Below, piece by piece: positions 16,281-24,729 of a DNA stretch of 64,000 nt. This DNA is from Roseiarcus sp963823165 (GTDB lineage: Bacteria > Pseudomonadota > Alphaproteobacteria > Rhizobiales > Beijerinckiaceae). A program made the position numbers and the translations under genes. The stretch lies in NCBI GenBank assembly GCA_963823165.1, contig CAWGKV010000041.1:124001-188000 (forward strand), written 5' to 3'. The notes beneath the pieces were generated by a model. The model made no database searches and was not told the origin of the DNA. It saw only the letters and a list, made by a program, of their open reading frames with translations. Numbering within the stretch: the first letter of the stretch is position 1; every line of letters begins with the position of its first letter.

Positions 16281-16369
16281 CATCATTTCCATCCAATCAA
16301 CAAACGGCGGCTTGCGGACCAATAATTCCGTCCCTCGCACGACAGGGCTAGACATGCTGGCGGCGGGTA

Positions 16370-16387
16370 TGGTAATGTAGTTTACCA
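16370..16387. promoter_or_regulatory. palindromic operator candidate, twin of the 3493-3510 site
   Basis: TGGTAA-TGTAGT-TTACCA is a perfect 6-bp inverted repeat with a six-base spacer. Eleven of the twelve half-site bases match the site at 3493-3510, with identical spacing. It lies between the kinase-like gene and the plus-strand isomerase/dehydrogenase operon, so both divergent pairs of the island carry the same element. Confidence 0.6.
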
Positions 16388-16603
16388 GTGGGCGACACAG
16401 AACGCCGCTGTGAGCGGCCTGGATGGAGGAAATGCGACAAGGGCTCATTCGATCAGCCGCAAATTATCGGCCGGTCGAGCGGTTGGCCCCATTCTCTTTG
16501 ACGAGTCTCGCCGCGAGCGAGGAAAGCGTCGGGACGAGAGGTCCGCGTTGATCCAATCGATCTTTCGCCCCGTCTTTCAACCCGAGACACAAAGGTCTGT
16601 CCG

Positions 16604-17392
16604 ATGGAGCTGACTGCATTCGCCTTCAAGATCAAAGACGGCGTCGCCCACATTACGATGAATCAGCCGGAGCGTGGCAATCCGCTCGACAGGCGCTTTG
16701 CGGAGGAATTCAACTGGCTCGCAACGGAGTGCACGGTGCGCCCGGATGTGCGGTCGGTTCTGATCGACGCCACCGGTCGCTTCTTCAGCGTTGGCGGCGA
16801 TCTCAATGCGCTCACGCGCAGCCGCGAGGACCTCGCGCGGTTCGTCTCGGTCGCCACCTCCGACTTGCACATGGGCATCTCGCGCTTCGCAAGGATGAAC
16901 GCTCCCGTAGTTATGGCAGTGCACGGGATGGCGGCGGGAGGGGCCGTCGCTCTCGTTGCGGGCGCCGATTTCGCGCTGGCGTCTCCGAACGCCAAGTTCT
17001 ACGCCGCCTTCTCAGGGATCGGAATCATCAGCGACAGCGGCGGCTCTTACTTCCTTCCCCGCCGGATGGGTTCGCGCCGCGCGGCTCAGTTCCTGATGCT
17101 CAATGAGACGCTGACGGCCGGAGAGGCCGCAGACGCCGGCCTCATCAATCGCGTTGTGGACGCGGATGCGCTGGCCGACGAGGCCTTGGCGCTCGCCAGG
17201 CGACTCGCCGAGGGGCCTACGCTCGCCTACGGCGAAGCCAAGAATCTCTTGCTGTCGAGCCCGATCGAGAGTCTCGAGGCGCAGCTCGAAAGCGAGGCGC
17301 GCGCAATGGCGCGGGTCACCGCCACAGAGGATGCATGGAACGCGATGCGCGCCGTGCTCGCCAAGCAGAAACCGACTTTCCAGGGTCGGTAG
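16604..17392 (+). CDS. enoyl-CoA hydratase/isomerase family protein, PaaG-like
   Basis: A 262-residue crotonase. The oxyanion-hole segments are 'FFSVGGDLNALT' (about 61-72) and 'HGMAAGGAVALVAGAD' (about 107-122). The active-site region reads 'SGIGIISDSGGSYFLPRRMG', with Asp rather than the two Glu of classical hydratases; this is the PaaG-type arrangement, which favours isomerisation of the double bond. It starts the plus-strand operon with two acyl-CoA dehydrogenases. Ribosome site is weak. It probably moves a double bond in an enoyl-CoA before the next oxidation. Confidence 0.87.
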   Translation: MELTAFAFKIKDGVAHITMNQPERGNPLDRRFAEEFNWLATECTVRPDVRSVLIDATGRFFSVGGDLNALTRSREDLARFVSVATSDLHMGISRFARMNAPVVMAVHGMAAGGAVALVAGADFALASPNAKFYAAFSGIGIISDSGGSYFLPRRMGSRRAAQFLMLNETLTAGEAADAGLINRVVDADALADEALALARRLAEGPTLAYGEAKNLLLSSPIESLEAQLESEARAMARVTATEDAWNAMRAVLAKQKPTFQGR

Positions 17393-17415
17393 AGGCCCGC
17401 GCAGGCTACAGGGAC

Positions 17416-18579
17416 ATGAGCATGCTCTTCAACGAAGACCAACTCGCCATACGCGATCTTGCTCGTCGATTTGCCCGCGAGAAGCTTGCCCCCCAATACC
17501 AGAAACTCGACAAGACCGGAGTGCTCGACCGCGCGGTGATCCGGGAAATGGGCGAACTCGGCCTGATGGGGGTCGATCTGCCGGAGGCCTTCGGAGGGCT
17601 CGGGGCGCCGGGCGTTACGGCAGGCATTATCGCGGAGGAACTCGCCTACGGCGACTTCAACATCAGCGCCGTGCCCGTCGGTGTTTCGCTGTTCGGCGCG
17701 ATCATCATGAGCAGCGCGACGACGAAGCTGGCGGAATACTGGATCCCGCGGATGATCCTCGGCGAGACGCTGATGGGCGTCTGCGTCACCGAGCCCAGCG
17801 GTGGGTCAGACGCGGGCGCGATGAAACTGCGCTGCCGCAAGGATGGAGATTGTTACGTTCTCGACGGCGAGAAGACGTCGATCACCTTCGCCGATTGCGC
17901 CGACGCGTTCATCGTCTTCGCCCGAACAGGAACGCCTGAAAGCGGCGCTGCGGGCGTCACGGCCCTCATCGTTCCCGCGGATGCGCCGGGAATCGCGCGA
18001 ACGCGCTTCGACGACGTCGGCAGCCACATCATCGGCCGGGGCTCCGTGTTCTTCGAGGGGGTGCGCGTGCCGGCAGAAAACCGCCTCGGTCAAGAGAACC
18101 AAGGGTTCACCCATGTGATGCGCGGCTTCGATTTCAGCCGCGCGCTGATCGCGCTGCAGTGCATCGGCTGCGCCCAGGCCTCGCTCGACGAGGCATGGGA
18201 ATATACCAAGACGCGAACCGCCTTCAATGCGCCGATCGCGTCCTATCAGGGCGTCACCTTCCCGTTGGTCGAAGGCGAGAGCCAGATCGCCGCGATCCGT
18301 CAGCTTTGCTACCACGCGATCGCGCTGCGCGACGCTGGACTTCCGCACACGGCGGAGGCGGCGATGGTGAAATGGATGGGGCCGAAAACAGCCTTCGACG
18401 TCATCCACCAGTGCCTCCTCACCTTTGGCCACTACGGCTGGTCGATGGACCTGCCGCATCAGCAGCGCATGCGCGACGTGATGGGGCTCGAGATCGGCGA
18501 TGGGACCGCGGGCATCATGAAGCTGATCGTAGCGCGCGAGCGCGTGGGACGCGCCGCCGTCCAATCATCCAGGCGCTAG
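17416..18579 (+). CDS. acyl-CoA dehydrogenase family protein, possibly acting on a cyclic acyl-CoA
   Basis: About 387 residues. 'FNEDQLAIRDLARRFAREKL' at the start, 'VCVTEPSGGSDAGAMKL' (FAD loop) and the C-terminal 'TFGHYGWSMDLPHQQRMRDV' place it in the family. At the YEGT catalytic position it reads G-D-G-T, with Asp in the region of the usual Glu. The overall look recalls cyclohexane- and cyclohexene-carboxyl-CoA dehydrogenases, which fits the BadH-like SDR at 59-817, but this is a recollection, not an alignment. ATG 17416 was chosen for its proximity to ACAGGG; it lies 23 bases after the isomerase. Confidence 0.83.
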   Translation: MSMLFNEDQLAIRDLARRFAREKLAPQYQKLDKTGVLDRAVIREMGELGLMGVDLPEAFGGLGAPGVTAGIIAEELAYGDFNISAVPVGVSLFGAIIMSSATTKLAEYWIPRMILGETLMGVCVTEPSGGSDAGAMKLRCRKDGDCYVLDGEKTSITFADCADAFIVFARTGTPESGAAGVTALIVPADAPGIARTRFDDVGSHIIGRGSVFFEGVRVPAENRLGQENQGFTHVMRGFDFSRALIALQCIGCAQASLDEAWEYTKTRTAFNAPIASYQGVTFPLVEGESQIAAIRQLCYHAIALRDAGLPHTAEAAMVKWMGPKTAFDVIHQCLLTFGHYGWSMDLPHQQRMRDVMGLEIGDGTAGIMKLIVARERVGRAAVQSSRR

Positions 18580-18638
18580 TCGCCCGCGCAGAACCGAAAC
18601 TGAAGAAGAGGGTGACAGAGGAAAGGCTGCTGATAGCG

Positions 18639-19787
18639 ATGCCCGCATTTTCGCTCGATGACGACCGCATGGCGATTCGCGACATGGCGCGCGCCTTCGC
18701 AGACGAGAAGATTGCCCCGTATGCGCTGGAATGGGACGAAAAGAAGCACTTTCCGGTCGACGTGATCCGTGAGACCGCGCCGCTCGGCATGGGCGCGATC
18801 TGTGTGCGCGAGGATGTCGGCGGCTCGGCGCTGACGCAATTCGACGCAGCGCTGATCTTCGAGGCGCTCGCCACCGGGTGCCCCGCGATCTCCGCCTATA
18901 TCTCCATTCATAACATGTGCGCATGGATGATCGACAATTTCGGCTCCGAGGAGCAGCGCCGAATATTCCTTCCTCCGCTCGTCGGCATGGAAAGGCTGGC
19001 GAGCTACTGCCTGACCGAGCCGGGCGCGGGTTCGGACGCGGCCGCGCTGCGCACGCGGGCGGTCCGCGACGGGGATCAATACGTGCTGAACGGGCAGAAG
19101 CAGTTCATTTCCGGCGCGGGCAACGAGCGCGACTTCTATCTCGTGATGGCGCGAACGGGCGATGCGGGACCCAAGGGCATATCAACTTTCATGGTCGAAG
19201 GCGGGACCCCAGGCCTCAAGTTCGGGGCGAACGAGCGCAAGATGGGCTGGAATGCGCAGCCGACCCGCGCGGTGATCTTCGAGGACTGCCGGACGCCCGC
19301 CGCCAACCGGCTTGGCGAAGAGGGAGCCGGCTTCAAGATCGCGATGGCGGGCCTCGACGGCGGCCGGCTCAACATTGGAGCCTGTTCGCTCGGCGGCGCG
19401 CAGGCGGCGCTGGAAAAGGCGCTCGCCTACATGAAGGAACGCACCGCCTTCGGCAAACGTCTCGACGAGTTCCAGGCGCTGCAGTTCCGCCTCGCCGATA
19501 TGGCGACCGAGCTCGAAGCCGCGCGCACGCTGCTGTGGCGCGCCGCGGCCGCGCTGGACGCGAAGGCGCCAGATGCGACCAGGCTCTGCGCCATGGCCAA
19601 GCGCTTCGCGACCGACGCCGGCTTCGGCGTCGCCAACGACGCGCTGCAGATGTTCGGCGGCTACGGGTATCTCGCCGATTACGGCGTCGAGAAGCTGGTG
19701 CGCGATCTCCGCGTCCATCAGATCTTGGAAGGCACGAACGAGATCATGCGGCTGATCGTGGCGCGCGAAATGGTCGGATGCGCCTGA
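18639..19787 (+). CDS. acyl-CoA dehydrogenase family protein, isobutyryl-CoA dehydrogenase (ACAD8)-like
   Basis: About 382 residues. 'CLTEPGAGSDAAALRTRAV' is the FAD loop, 'NGQKQFISGAGNERDFYLVM' follows, and 'ALQMFGGYGYLADYGVEKLVRD' and 'HQILEGTNEIMRLIVAREM' complete the C terminus; the Glu of LEGTNE is the short-chain catalytic base. The combination 'QKQFISGAG' and 'RKMGWNAQPTR' is typical of ACAD8-like isobutyryl-CoA dehydrogenases, so a branched short acyl-CoA is plausible. GTG 18612 with AAGAAGAGG upstream is an alternative start. Last gene of this operon. Confidence 0.88.
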   Translation: MPAFSLDDDRMAIRDMARAFADEKIAPYALEWDEKKHFPVDVIRETAPLGMGAICVREDVGGSALTQFDAALIFEALATGCPAISAYISIHNMCAWMIDNFGSEEQRRIFLPPLVGMERLASYCLTEPGAGSDAAALRTRAVRDGDQYVLNGQKQFISGAGNERDFYLVMARTGDAGPKGISTFMVEGGTPGLKFGANERKMGWNAQPTRAVIFEDCRTPAANRLGEEGAGFKIAMAGLDGGRLNIGACSLGGAQAALEKALAYMKERTAFGKRLDEFQALQFRLADMATELEAARTLLWRAAAALDAKAPDATRLCAMAKRFATDAGFGVANDALQMFGGYGYLADYGVEKLVRDLRVHQILEGTNEIMRLIVAREMVGCA

Positions 19788-20100
19788 TACGCTTTAGCGG
19801 TCGTTTTGATGGCGCGCCGGCGGGCAAGAATTTGATCTCGCTCTGAAGCAAGGATCTGGGCGCCGCCATAGCGCATCCTCTCGCGAACGACGCCGGAGTG
19901 GCGCTTCAAAGGCTTGAAAGCCTCGCGAGGGCACGAGAGCACGACTGGGGCTTTCGTGTAAGGCGTCCGGCTTTGCCAACGACCTAGGCTTTTCGGGGAT
20001 GTCGGCCCAAGCGGGCCTGCCGTTCTGCGTCGCGCCCGGCGCCGATGGATTGCGCCAGGATGCCACAAAGTCGCGCCAAACGTCGGCTCGCCGGATCGGC
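19788..20100. other. intergenic stretch without a supported gene
   Basis: About 310 bases between the converging dehydrogenase and Crp/Fnr genes. An open minus-strand frame here (starting near 20104) encodes a basic peptide with a segment 'RYGGAQILASERDQILARRR' that could be a decayed transposase or integrase fragment. It has no ribosome site and no clear homologue I can name, so I do not call it a gene. Confidence 0.4.
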
Positions 20101-20847
20101 TCAACCGCCCCGGCCGGCCTCGGTCACAAGGCTTCGGCCCGTCAATCGTCGGCGTAACCTCGTCGATTTTCGGTCATCACCGTAGCGGCGCAGTCCTTCC
20201 AGGTCGACGATCGTCATTCCGCCGTACTCCAGGCGCAGCAGGCCTCGCTGCTCCAGTTCCTTCAAACACTGGTTCGCCTTTTGTCGCGAAAGCCCGGACA
20301 GAGCGCCAATATCCTCCTGTGTGATGTCTATGTGAGGTTCGGCGCCGGGATAGAGAATGGGATTAAACAGCCAAGCGATACAGCGCGCCAGCCGAGCCGT
20401 CGCGCCAAGCGTGCGGCTGCATTCGAGCAGTGCGATGAATTGGCTGAGGCGTTCGTTGAACTGCCGTACAAGAAAATGATTGAAACCGATGCTGTTGTGA
20501 AAAAGGGCGGAGAAGGTGGCCCGGTCCATCATCGCCAGGCGCGTGTCGCGCAACGCGACCGCGTCATACGGCCGGGCTTCATTCTTGAGCATGCTGCCTT
20601 CGCCGAACCAGCCTCCGGGCGTCACTGCGATAAAACTCGTAACCTTGCCGCTGCGCGATACGATGCTCACCCGGGCGCCGCCGGCGACGACACCGGTCCA
20701 GTAATCGAACCGGTCGCCACGCGCGAGAATGACTTCATTCGCGTGGTAGGATTTCTCCACGATCCCGGCGCGCGCGACCTCGATGTCCCGCTCACTCAGC
20801 TCGCGCGACCAGCCCGCGATGCGCTTGAGGTAATCTGCAGAAACCAT
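20101..20847 (-). CDS. Crp/Fnr family transcriptional regulator
   Basis: A 248-residue protein. The N-terminal cNMP-binding-like beta-roll includes 'RGDRFDYWTGVVAGGARV' and 'VTPGGWFGEGSMLKNEARPYDAVAL', and the C-terminal helix-turn-helix reads 'DITQEDIGALSGLSRQKANQCLKELEQRGLL' (about 175-205). No cysteine cluster of the Fnr type is evident, so it is not an oxygen-sensing Fnr. The last ~25 residues are an Arg-rich tail. It is transcribed away from the tannase-family gene and may control it, but no palindrome of the TTGAT-ATCAA kind is evident between them. Confidence 0.87.
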   Translation of the reverse strand: MVSADYLKRIAGWSRELSERDIEVARAGIVEKSYHANEVILARGDRFDYWTGVVAGGARVSIVSRSGKVTSFIAVTPGGWFGEGSMLKNEARPYDAVALRDTRLAMMDRATFSALFHNSIGFNHFLVRQFNERLSQFIALLECSRTLGATARLARCIAWLFNPILYPGAEPHIDITQEDIGALSGLSRQKANQCLKELEQRGLLRLEYGGMTIVDLEGLRRYGDDRKSTRLRRRLTGRSLVTEAGRGG

Positions 20848-21139
20848 GCCTGAAATGTAACCGAACCGGAACCTCGCTCAACCCAGGAGACTGCGCGGCG
20901 GCCGCCAGCGAAAATTTGGCTATTAATTGTCAGCAGCAAGACATTTTGTCTCCGAACATCGGTTTACAATGCGACTGGGCTCGGACGCGAAGCCGCACCG
21001 GATGGGCGGCTTCCGAACCGGGCCCAACGAGGCGCTGCATATCGGCAATTCGAGATCGCTCGTTATTGTAGGCGATTAAACGCACCGAGGGGCGCCCGCT
21101 CTTGCGGCCTGTCCTCTTGGGCAAACCGGAGGAAACGCC
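20848..21139. other. divergent gap before the tannase-family gene
   Basis: A 292-base gap between divergent regulator and esterase genes. It should hold both promoters. GGAGGAAACGCC before ATG 21140 is the esterase ribosome site. I see no gene or clear operator. Confidence 0.5.
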
Positions 21140-22924
21140 ATGCATTACCGCAATGCTGCCTGTGTGTTATCCGCCTGCACGCTGGGCTTCCCGCTCATGA
21201 GCGGCGCCCACGCGGCTTCGTCAAAGTGCGCAAGCCTTGCATCGCTGACGCTGCCCTACAGCACGATCACAATCGCGAAGGAGGTCACGAGCGGCAGCTT
21301 CACGCCGCCCGGCTCGACGACTCCCATTACCGGCCTGCCGCCCTTCTGCCGCGTCGCCGGCGACGCCACGCCGACGACGGAGTCGCATATAGCATTCGAG
21401 GTGTGGATCCCGCTGTCGAATTGGAACGGCAAGTACGAGCAGGTGGGCAACGGCGGCTATGCCGGTTCGATCCCATATTCCTCCATCGCCTCGGGCCTTC
21501 AGCTCGGCTACGCCGCCGCTGGCACCAATGACGGCCATAACGCCAACGGCCTCGACGCGAGCTGGGCTTTGGGCCACCCTCAGCTCATCGTCGACTTCGG
21601 CTATCGCGCTCTCAAGGCGACAACCGATAACGCCAAGGCAATCATTACCGCGTTCACCTCGACACCGCCGTCACGCTCCTACTTCAATGGCTGTTCGGAT
21701 GGCGGGCGCGAGGCGTTGATGGAAGCGCAACGCTATCCCAAGGATTTCGACGGCATTCTCGCCGGCTCGCCGGCCAATTTCTGGACCCACCTGTTCGTTG
21801 GGTTCGTCTGGGATCAGCAGGCGCTGGAGGACAAAGCCGCGAGCTATATTCCGGCAGGCAGTCTACCGATTCTGAGCAATGCTGCGCTCAAGCAATGCGT
21901 CGGCAAAGACGGCGGCGTCAGCACCGACGCCTACCTCAACGATCCGCGCCAATGCAACTTCAATCCGGCGCAAGTGGCCTGCACGAGCGGCCAGAGTTCC
22001 GGCTGTCTCACGGCCGCCCAGGTCACGGCGGCGCAGAAGATTTACCAGGGGCCGGTGAATCCGAGCGACGGCGTGCAGATTTATCCTGGATATTCGCCGA
22101 CGGAAGGGACTGAATCAGTCCTGGCCGATTGGCCGGCCTGGATCATCGGAACCAGCCCCGGCACAGGCGCGCAAGAAATCTTCGGCGACCAGTTCTTCGC
22201 CAACATGGTCTTCGACAATCCCAACTTTAACTATAAGCATCTGAACTTTACCACCGATGTCGCCACCGCCGACCGGAAGATGGCGCCGATCGTCAACTCG
22301 ACCAATCCCGATCTGAGCCGGTTCCGCGCTCACGGCGGAAAGCTCATTCAATATGTCGGCTGGTCGGACGACGCGATCTCGCCCTACAACGACATCAACT
22401 ACTTCAACAGCGTCGCGCTGGCTGCGGGCGACGGCGCGCCGCAAAACGCGCCGGCCGCCGTCCAGGAGAGCGCGATTCTCCGCGTTTCCGCCGATGGCGC
22501 GCCGTCAAGCGCGCTGGCCAACGTGCACGACTTCTATCGGCTGTTCATGGCTCCCGGCGTGGCGCATTGCGCCGGCGGCCCAGGCGCAAATTACTTCGGC
22601 CAAGGCGGAGCCGCCGGGCCCCAGGACGCGGCGCACAATCTATTCACGGCGCTTGATCAGTGGGTCGAGAAAGGCACGGCGCCAAACCAGGTCATCGCCA
22701 CCAAATACACCAACGACGATCCGACACAGCCGATCCTGTTCCAGCGGCCGCTCTGCGTCTACCCGAAGATCTCTCATTACAACGGCGGCAATCCCAACTC
22801 GGCAAGCAGCTTCTCCTGCGTCCCCGACGCGGCCGACCACGCCAATGACGTGCGGCGAGCGGTCCAATACCTCATCCAAAACGGAGATGTGCTGTATAAC
22901 CCGCCGAGCCCGCCATCGAACTGA
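21140..22924 (+). CDS. secreted tannase/feruloyl esterase family protein
   Basis: A 594-residue protein with an N-terminal signal peptide (hydrophobic stretch ending 'SGAHAASS', cleavage near residue 26). The tannase-fold nucleophile is in 'YFNGCSDGGREALMEAQRYP' (Ser about 186), and the C-terminal 'MAPGVAHCAGGPGANYF' has the His next to Cys; the Cys before the catalytic Ser and the Cys after the His form the CS-D-HC disulfide typical of this family. It should hydrolyse hydroxycinnamoyl, gallate or similar aromatic esters outside the cytoplasm. It stands alone behind a Crp/Fnr gene and is followed by a strong hairpin at 22941. Confidence 0.9.
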   Translation: MHYRNAACVLSACTLGFPLMSGAHAASSKCASLASLTLPYSTITIAKEVTSGSFTPPGSTTPITGLPPFCRVAGDATPTTESHIAFEVWIPLSNWNGKYEQVGNGGYAGSIPYSSIASGLQLGYAAAGTNDGHNANGLDASWALGHPQLIVDFGYRALKATTDNAKAIITAFTSTPPSRSYFNGCSDGGREALMEAQRYPKDFDGILAGSPANFWTHLFVGFVWDQQALEDKAASYIPAGSLPILSNAALKQCVGKDGGVSTDAYLNDPRQCNFNPAQVACTSGQSSGCLTAAQVTAAQKIYQGPVNPSDGVQIYPGYSPTEGTESVLADWPAWIIGTSPGTGAQEIFGDQFFANMVFDNPNFNYKHLNFTTDVATADRKMAPIVNSTNPDLSRFRAHGGKLIQYVGWSDDAISPYNDINYFNSVALAAGDGAPQNAPAAVQESAILRVSADGAPSSALANVHDFYRLFMAPGVAHCAGGPGANYFGQGGAAGPQDAAHNLFTALDQWVEKGTAPNQVIATKYTNDDPTQPILFQRPLCVYPKISHYNGGNPNSASSFSCVPDAADHANDVRRAVQYLIQNGDVLYNPPSPPSN

Positions 22925-22940
22925 ACAGAATATTGCGCGG

Positions 22941-22965
22941 GAAGGGCGCAGCGCCTGCGCCCTTC
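22941..22965 (+). terminator. hairpin downstream of the tannase-family gene
   Basis: GAAGGGCGCA-GCGCC-TGCGCCCTTC is a perfect 10-bp stem with a five-base loop, 17 bases after the esterase stop. It lacks a run of T, so it may be a terminator of the U-poor kind or an mRNA-stabilising end. Confidence 0.65.
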
Positions 22966-23200
22966 AACCTTCTACAATGTCTCCCTGCGCGGCCGCTGCC
23001 CCCGTCTGGCGACCGCGTTTGCCGCTCGTGGAGGAGCGGCGGTAAAATACCCCCTGTTTGTTCTTGACGTGTTCCGTAACCTCATGGCATAAGGGAAGTT
23101 GATCGGATCGCAACGGCGGCCGGATGGAAAGCGAGGTTGGCATGGAGGCGCCTTCGAATCTCACAGCAACCTGCAGCTTGACCGCCGGCGCCGGCCATAT

Positions 23201-23261
23201 CCTCCCCTGTGAAGCGGTCGCGGAACGGGGGAGGGGACCACGCGCAAGCGTGGTGGAGGGG
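23201..23261. repeat. GGGGAGGGG/CCACGC-hairpin intergenic repeat-like element
   Basis: CCTCCCC...GGGGAGG flank a spacer, followed by a second hairpin CCACGC-GCAA-GCGTGG and a closing GGAGGGGC. Elements with this CTCCCC/GGGGAGGGGAcC-GCG-aagcGTGGTGGAGGGG pattern are dispersed in several alphaproteobacterial genomes. Only one copy is in this window, so repetition cannot be shown here. Confidence 0.45.
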
Positions 23262-23537
23262 CATGCCGAGAGCCGCCGCGGCACGCGAGCTACAAAACAA
23301 TTTGGATTCCGGCGTAACCCGTTGAGAACAGCCGATTCCTGGAAGACTTTTGCTTGGATTCGGCTATCCCCGGCTTTGCTCCGGTGCTCCCGAGCTTTGG
23401 CGGAACGTCCCGCAGCTTGGGTCTTCGGGGGCCGCCAGTGCTTGAGCCATGAGGAAAGCCGCCGCGGCCAGTTCCGAATAACAGAAAAAAATCGTCGGCC
23501 AGGAGCCCTGGTCGCCTTGCATGGCGGCCAACGCCCC

Positions 23538-24329
23538 TCACACCGCGACCTTCGCCTTGATCGCCGGCCAGGGATCGTAGCCCTCGAAGGAAATCGCCTC
23601 TGCGTCGAGGTGGAAGATCGAGCCGACGTCGCCGAGGACGAGCTTCGGCAAGGGACGCGGCTCACGCTGGAGTTGCACGCGCGCCTGGTCCTCGTGATTG
23701 CGGTAGAGGTGGGCGTCGCCGAAGGTGTGGACGAACTCGCCGACCTCAAGCCCGCATTCGCGCGCGATCAGGTGGGTCAGCAGGGCGTAGCTCGCGATGT
23801 TGAACGGCACCCCGAGAAAGATGTCGGCCGAGCGCTGGTAGAGCTGGCACGACAGTTTTCCGTTCGTCACATTGAACTGGAAGAGGCAGTGGCAAGGCGG
23901 CAGCTTCATCCGCTCGATGTCCGGCACGTTCCAGGCCGAGACTACGAGGCGGCGCGAATCGGGGTTGCGGCGGATTTCCTCGAGGAGCCAGGCGATCTGG
24001 TCGTAGGTTTTGTCGTCCGGGCCTTGCCAGGCCCGCCATTGCTGGCCGTAGACGGGGCCGAGATCGCCGCCGGCGTCGGCCCATTCGTCCCAGATCGACA
24101 CCCCGTGCGCCTTGAGATAGGCGATGTTGGTGTCGCCCCGGAGGAACCAGACGAGCTCCCGCACGATCGACTTCAGATGCAGGCGCTTGGTGGTGACGAG
24201 CGGGAAGCCCTGCCCGAGATCGAAGCGGATCTGGCGGCCGAACAACGAGCGCACGCCCGTTCCGGTGCGATCGCCTTTGACCGCGCCGTTTTCCAGCGCG
24301 TCGCGCATGAGGTCGAGGTAGGGGCGCAT
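23538..24329 (-). CDS. thyA: thymidylate synthase
   Basis: 263 residues, matching the 264 of E. coli ThyA. 'DRTGTGVRSLFGRQIRFDL' near the N terminus, the catalytic Cys in 'KLPPCHCLFQFNV' (about 146), 'QRSADIFLGVPFNIASYALL' and the C-terminal 'FEGYDPWPAIKAKVAV' are all canonical. It methylates dUMP to dTMP using methylene-tetrahydrofolate. It stands alone here, with no dihydrofolate reductase gene behind it. Confidence 0.97.
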   Translation of the reverse strand: MRPYLDLMRDALENGAVKGDRTGTGVRSLFGRQIRFDLGQGFPLVTTKRLHLKSIVRELVWFLRGDTNIAYLKAHGVSIWDEWADAGGDLGPVYGQQWRAWQGPDDKTYDQIAWLLEEIRRNPDSRRLVVSAWNVPDIERMKLPPCHCLFQFNVTNGKLSCQLYQRSADIFLGVPFNIASYALLTHLIARECGLEVGEFVHTFGDAHLYRNHEDQARVQLQREPRPLPKLVLGDVGSIFHLDAEAISFEGYDPWPAIKAKVAV

Positions 24330-24414
24330 CGGGCGATCCTAGTGAAGCCGTCGGACCGACCGTATCTATCCGATTCTGCCGCGCCGGACGACGCCGGCGC
24401 GGGATTCTCCACCG

Positions 24415-24675
24415 TCAGTGCAGGCTGACGGTCTGCAGCTCGTTCTCCATGGCGTTGGCGAGCGCGGCGTCCTTCGAGTCGGTCAAGAGGATCGGCGAGC
24501 CGTCGGCCCCCAGGAGGGCGAACAGCTTGACGCCGGGCCGGAGCGGAGGCGCCTGCGGGAAGAGACGCGCAACGTCTTCCGAATTGATGGTCTTCACATA
24601 GGCGAGAGCGCCGTCGCCCAGATGGGCGAACTCGTGCGGCGTCAACGCCAGGGCCTTGTCCGTTGCAGTCGTCAT
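24415..24675 (-). CDS. DUF1150 family protein
   Basis: 86 residues, no signal peptide. The pattern 'LTPHEFAHLGDGALAYVKTI', 'LFALLGADGSPILLTDSKDAALANAMEN' and the end 'LQTVSLH' match the small alphaproteobacterial DUF1150 family, usually found directly beside a small heat-shock gene as it is here (54 bases). AGGAGGCAAGAG precedes ATG 24675. Function unknown; co-regulation with heat shock is a reasonable inference. Confidence 0.88.
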   Translation of the reverse strand: MTTATDKALALTPHEFAHLGDGALAYVKTINSEDVARLFPQAPPLRPGVKLFALLGADGSPILLTDSKDAALANAMENELQTVSLH

Positions 24676-24729
24676 CTCTTGCCTCCTTTCCGGCGGTCCG
24701 CGAGGACCCGCCGCGGGCGCCGGCCCTGG

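Larger units (their letters stand above)
16219..16603. other. divergent regulatory gap of 385 bases
   Basis: This gap separates the divergent kinase-like gene and PaaG-like isomerase operons. It is AT-richer than its flanks near 16261-16400 and holds two palindromes, annotated separately. The ~215 bases between 16388 and the start at 16604 form an unusually long leader with no gene I can support. Confidence 0.6.
22925..23537. other. 613-base stretch with hairpin and repeat-like elements, no gene
   Basis: Besides the hairpin at 22941-22965 and the repeat-like element at 23201-23261, this stretch has no frame with a plausible protein on either strand. Antisense frames through it are Arg/Ser-rich. 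It separates the tannase-family gene from thyA and looks like accumulated spacer or degraded insertion DNA. Confidence 0.5.

Noticed and set aside
19718..20104. Possible 128-codon minus-strand gene
   Set aside because: No ribosome site, basic composition, overlaps the end of a real gene. Possibly a decayed mobile-element piece, but not supported.
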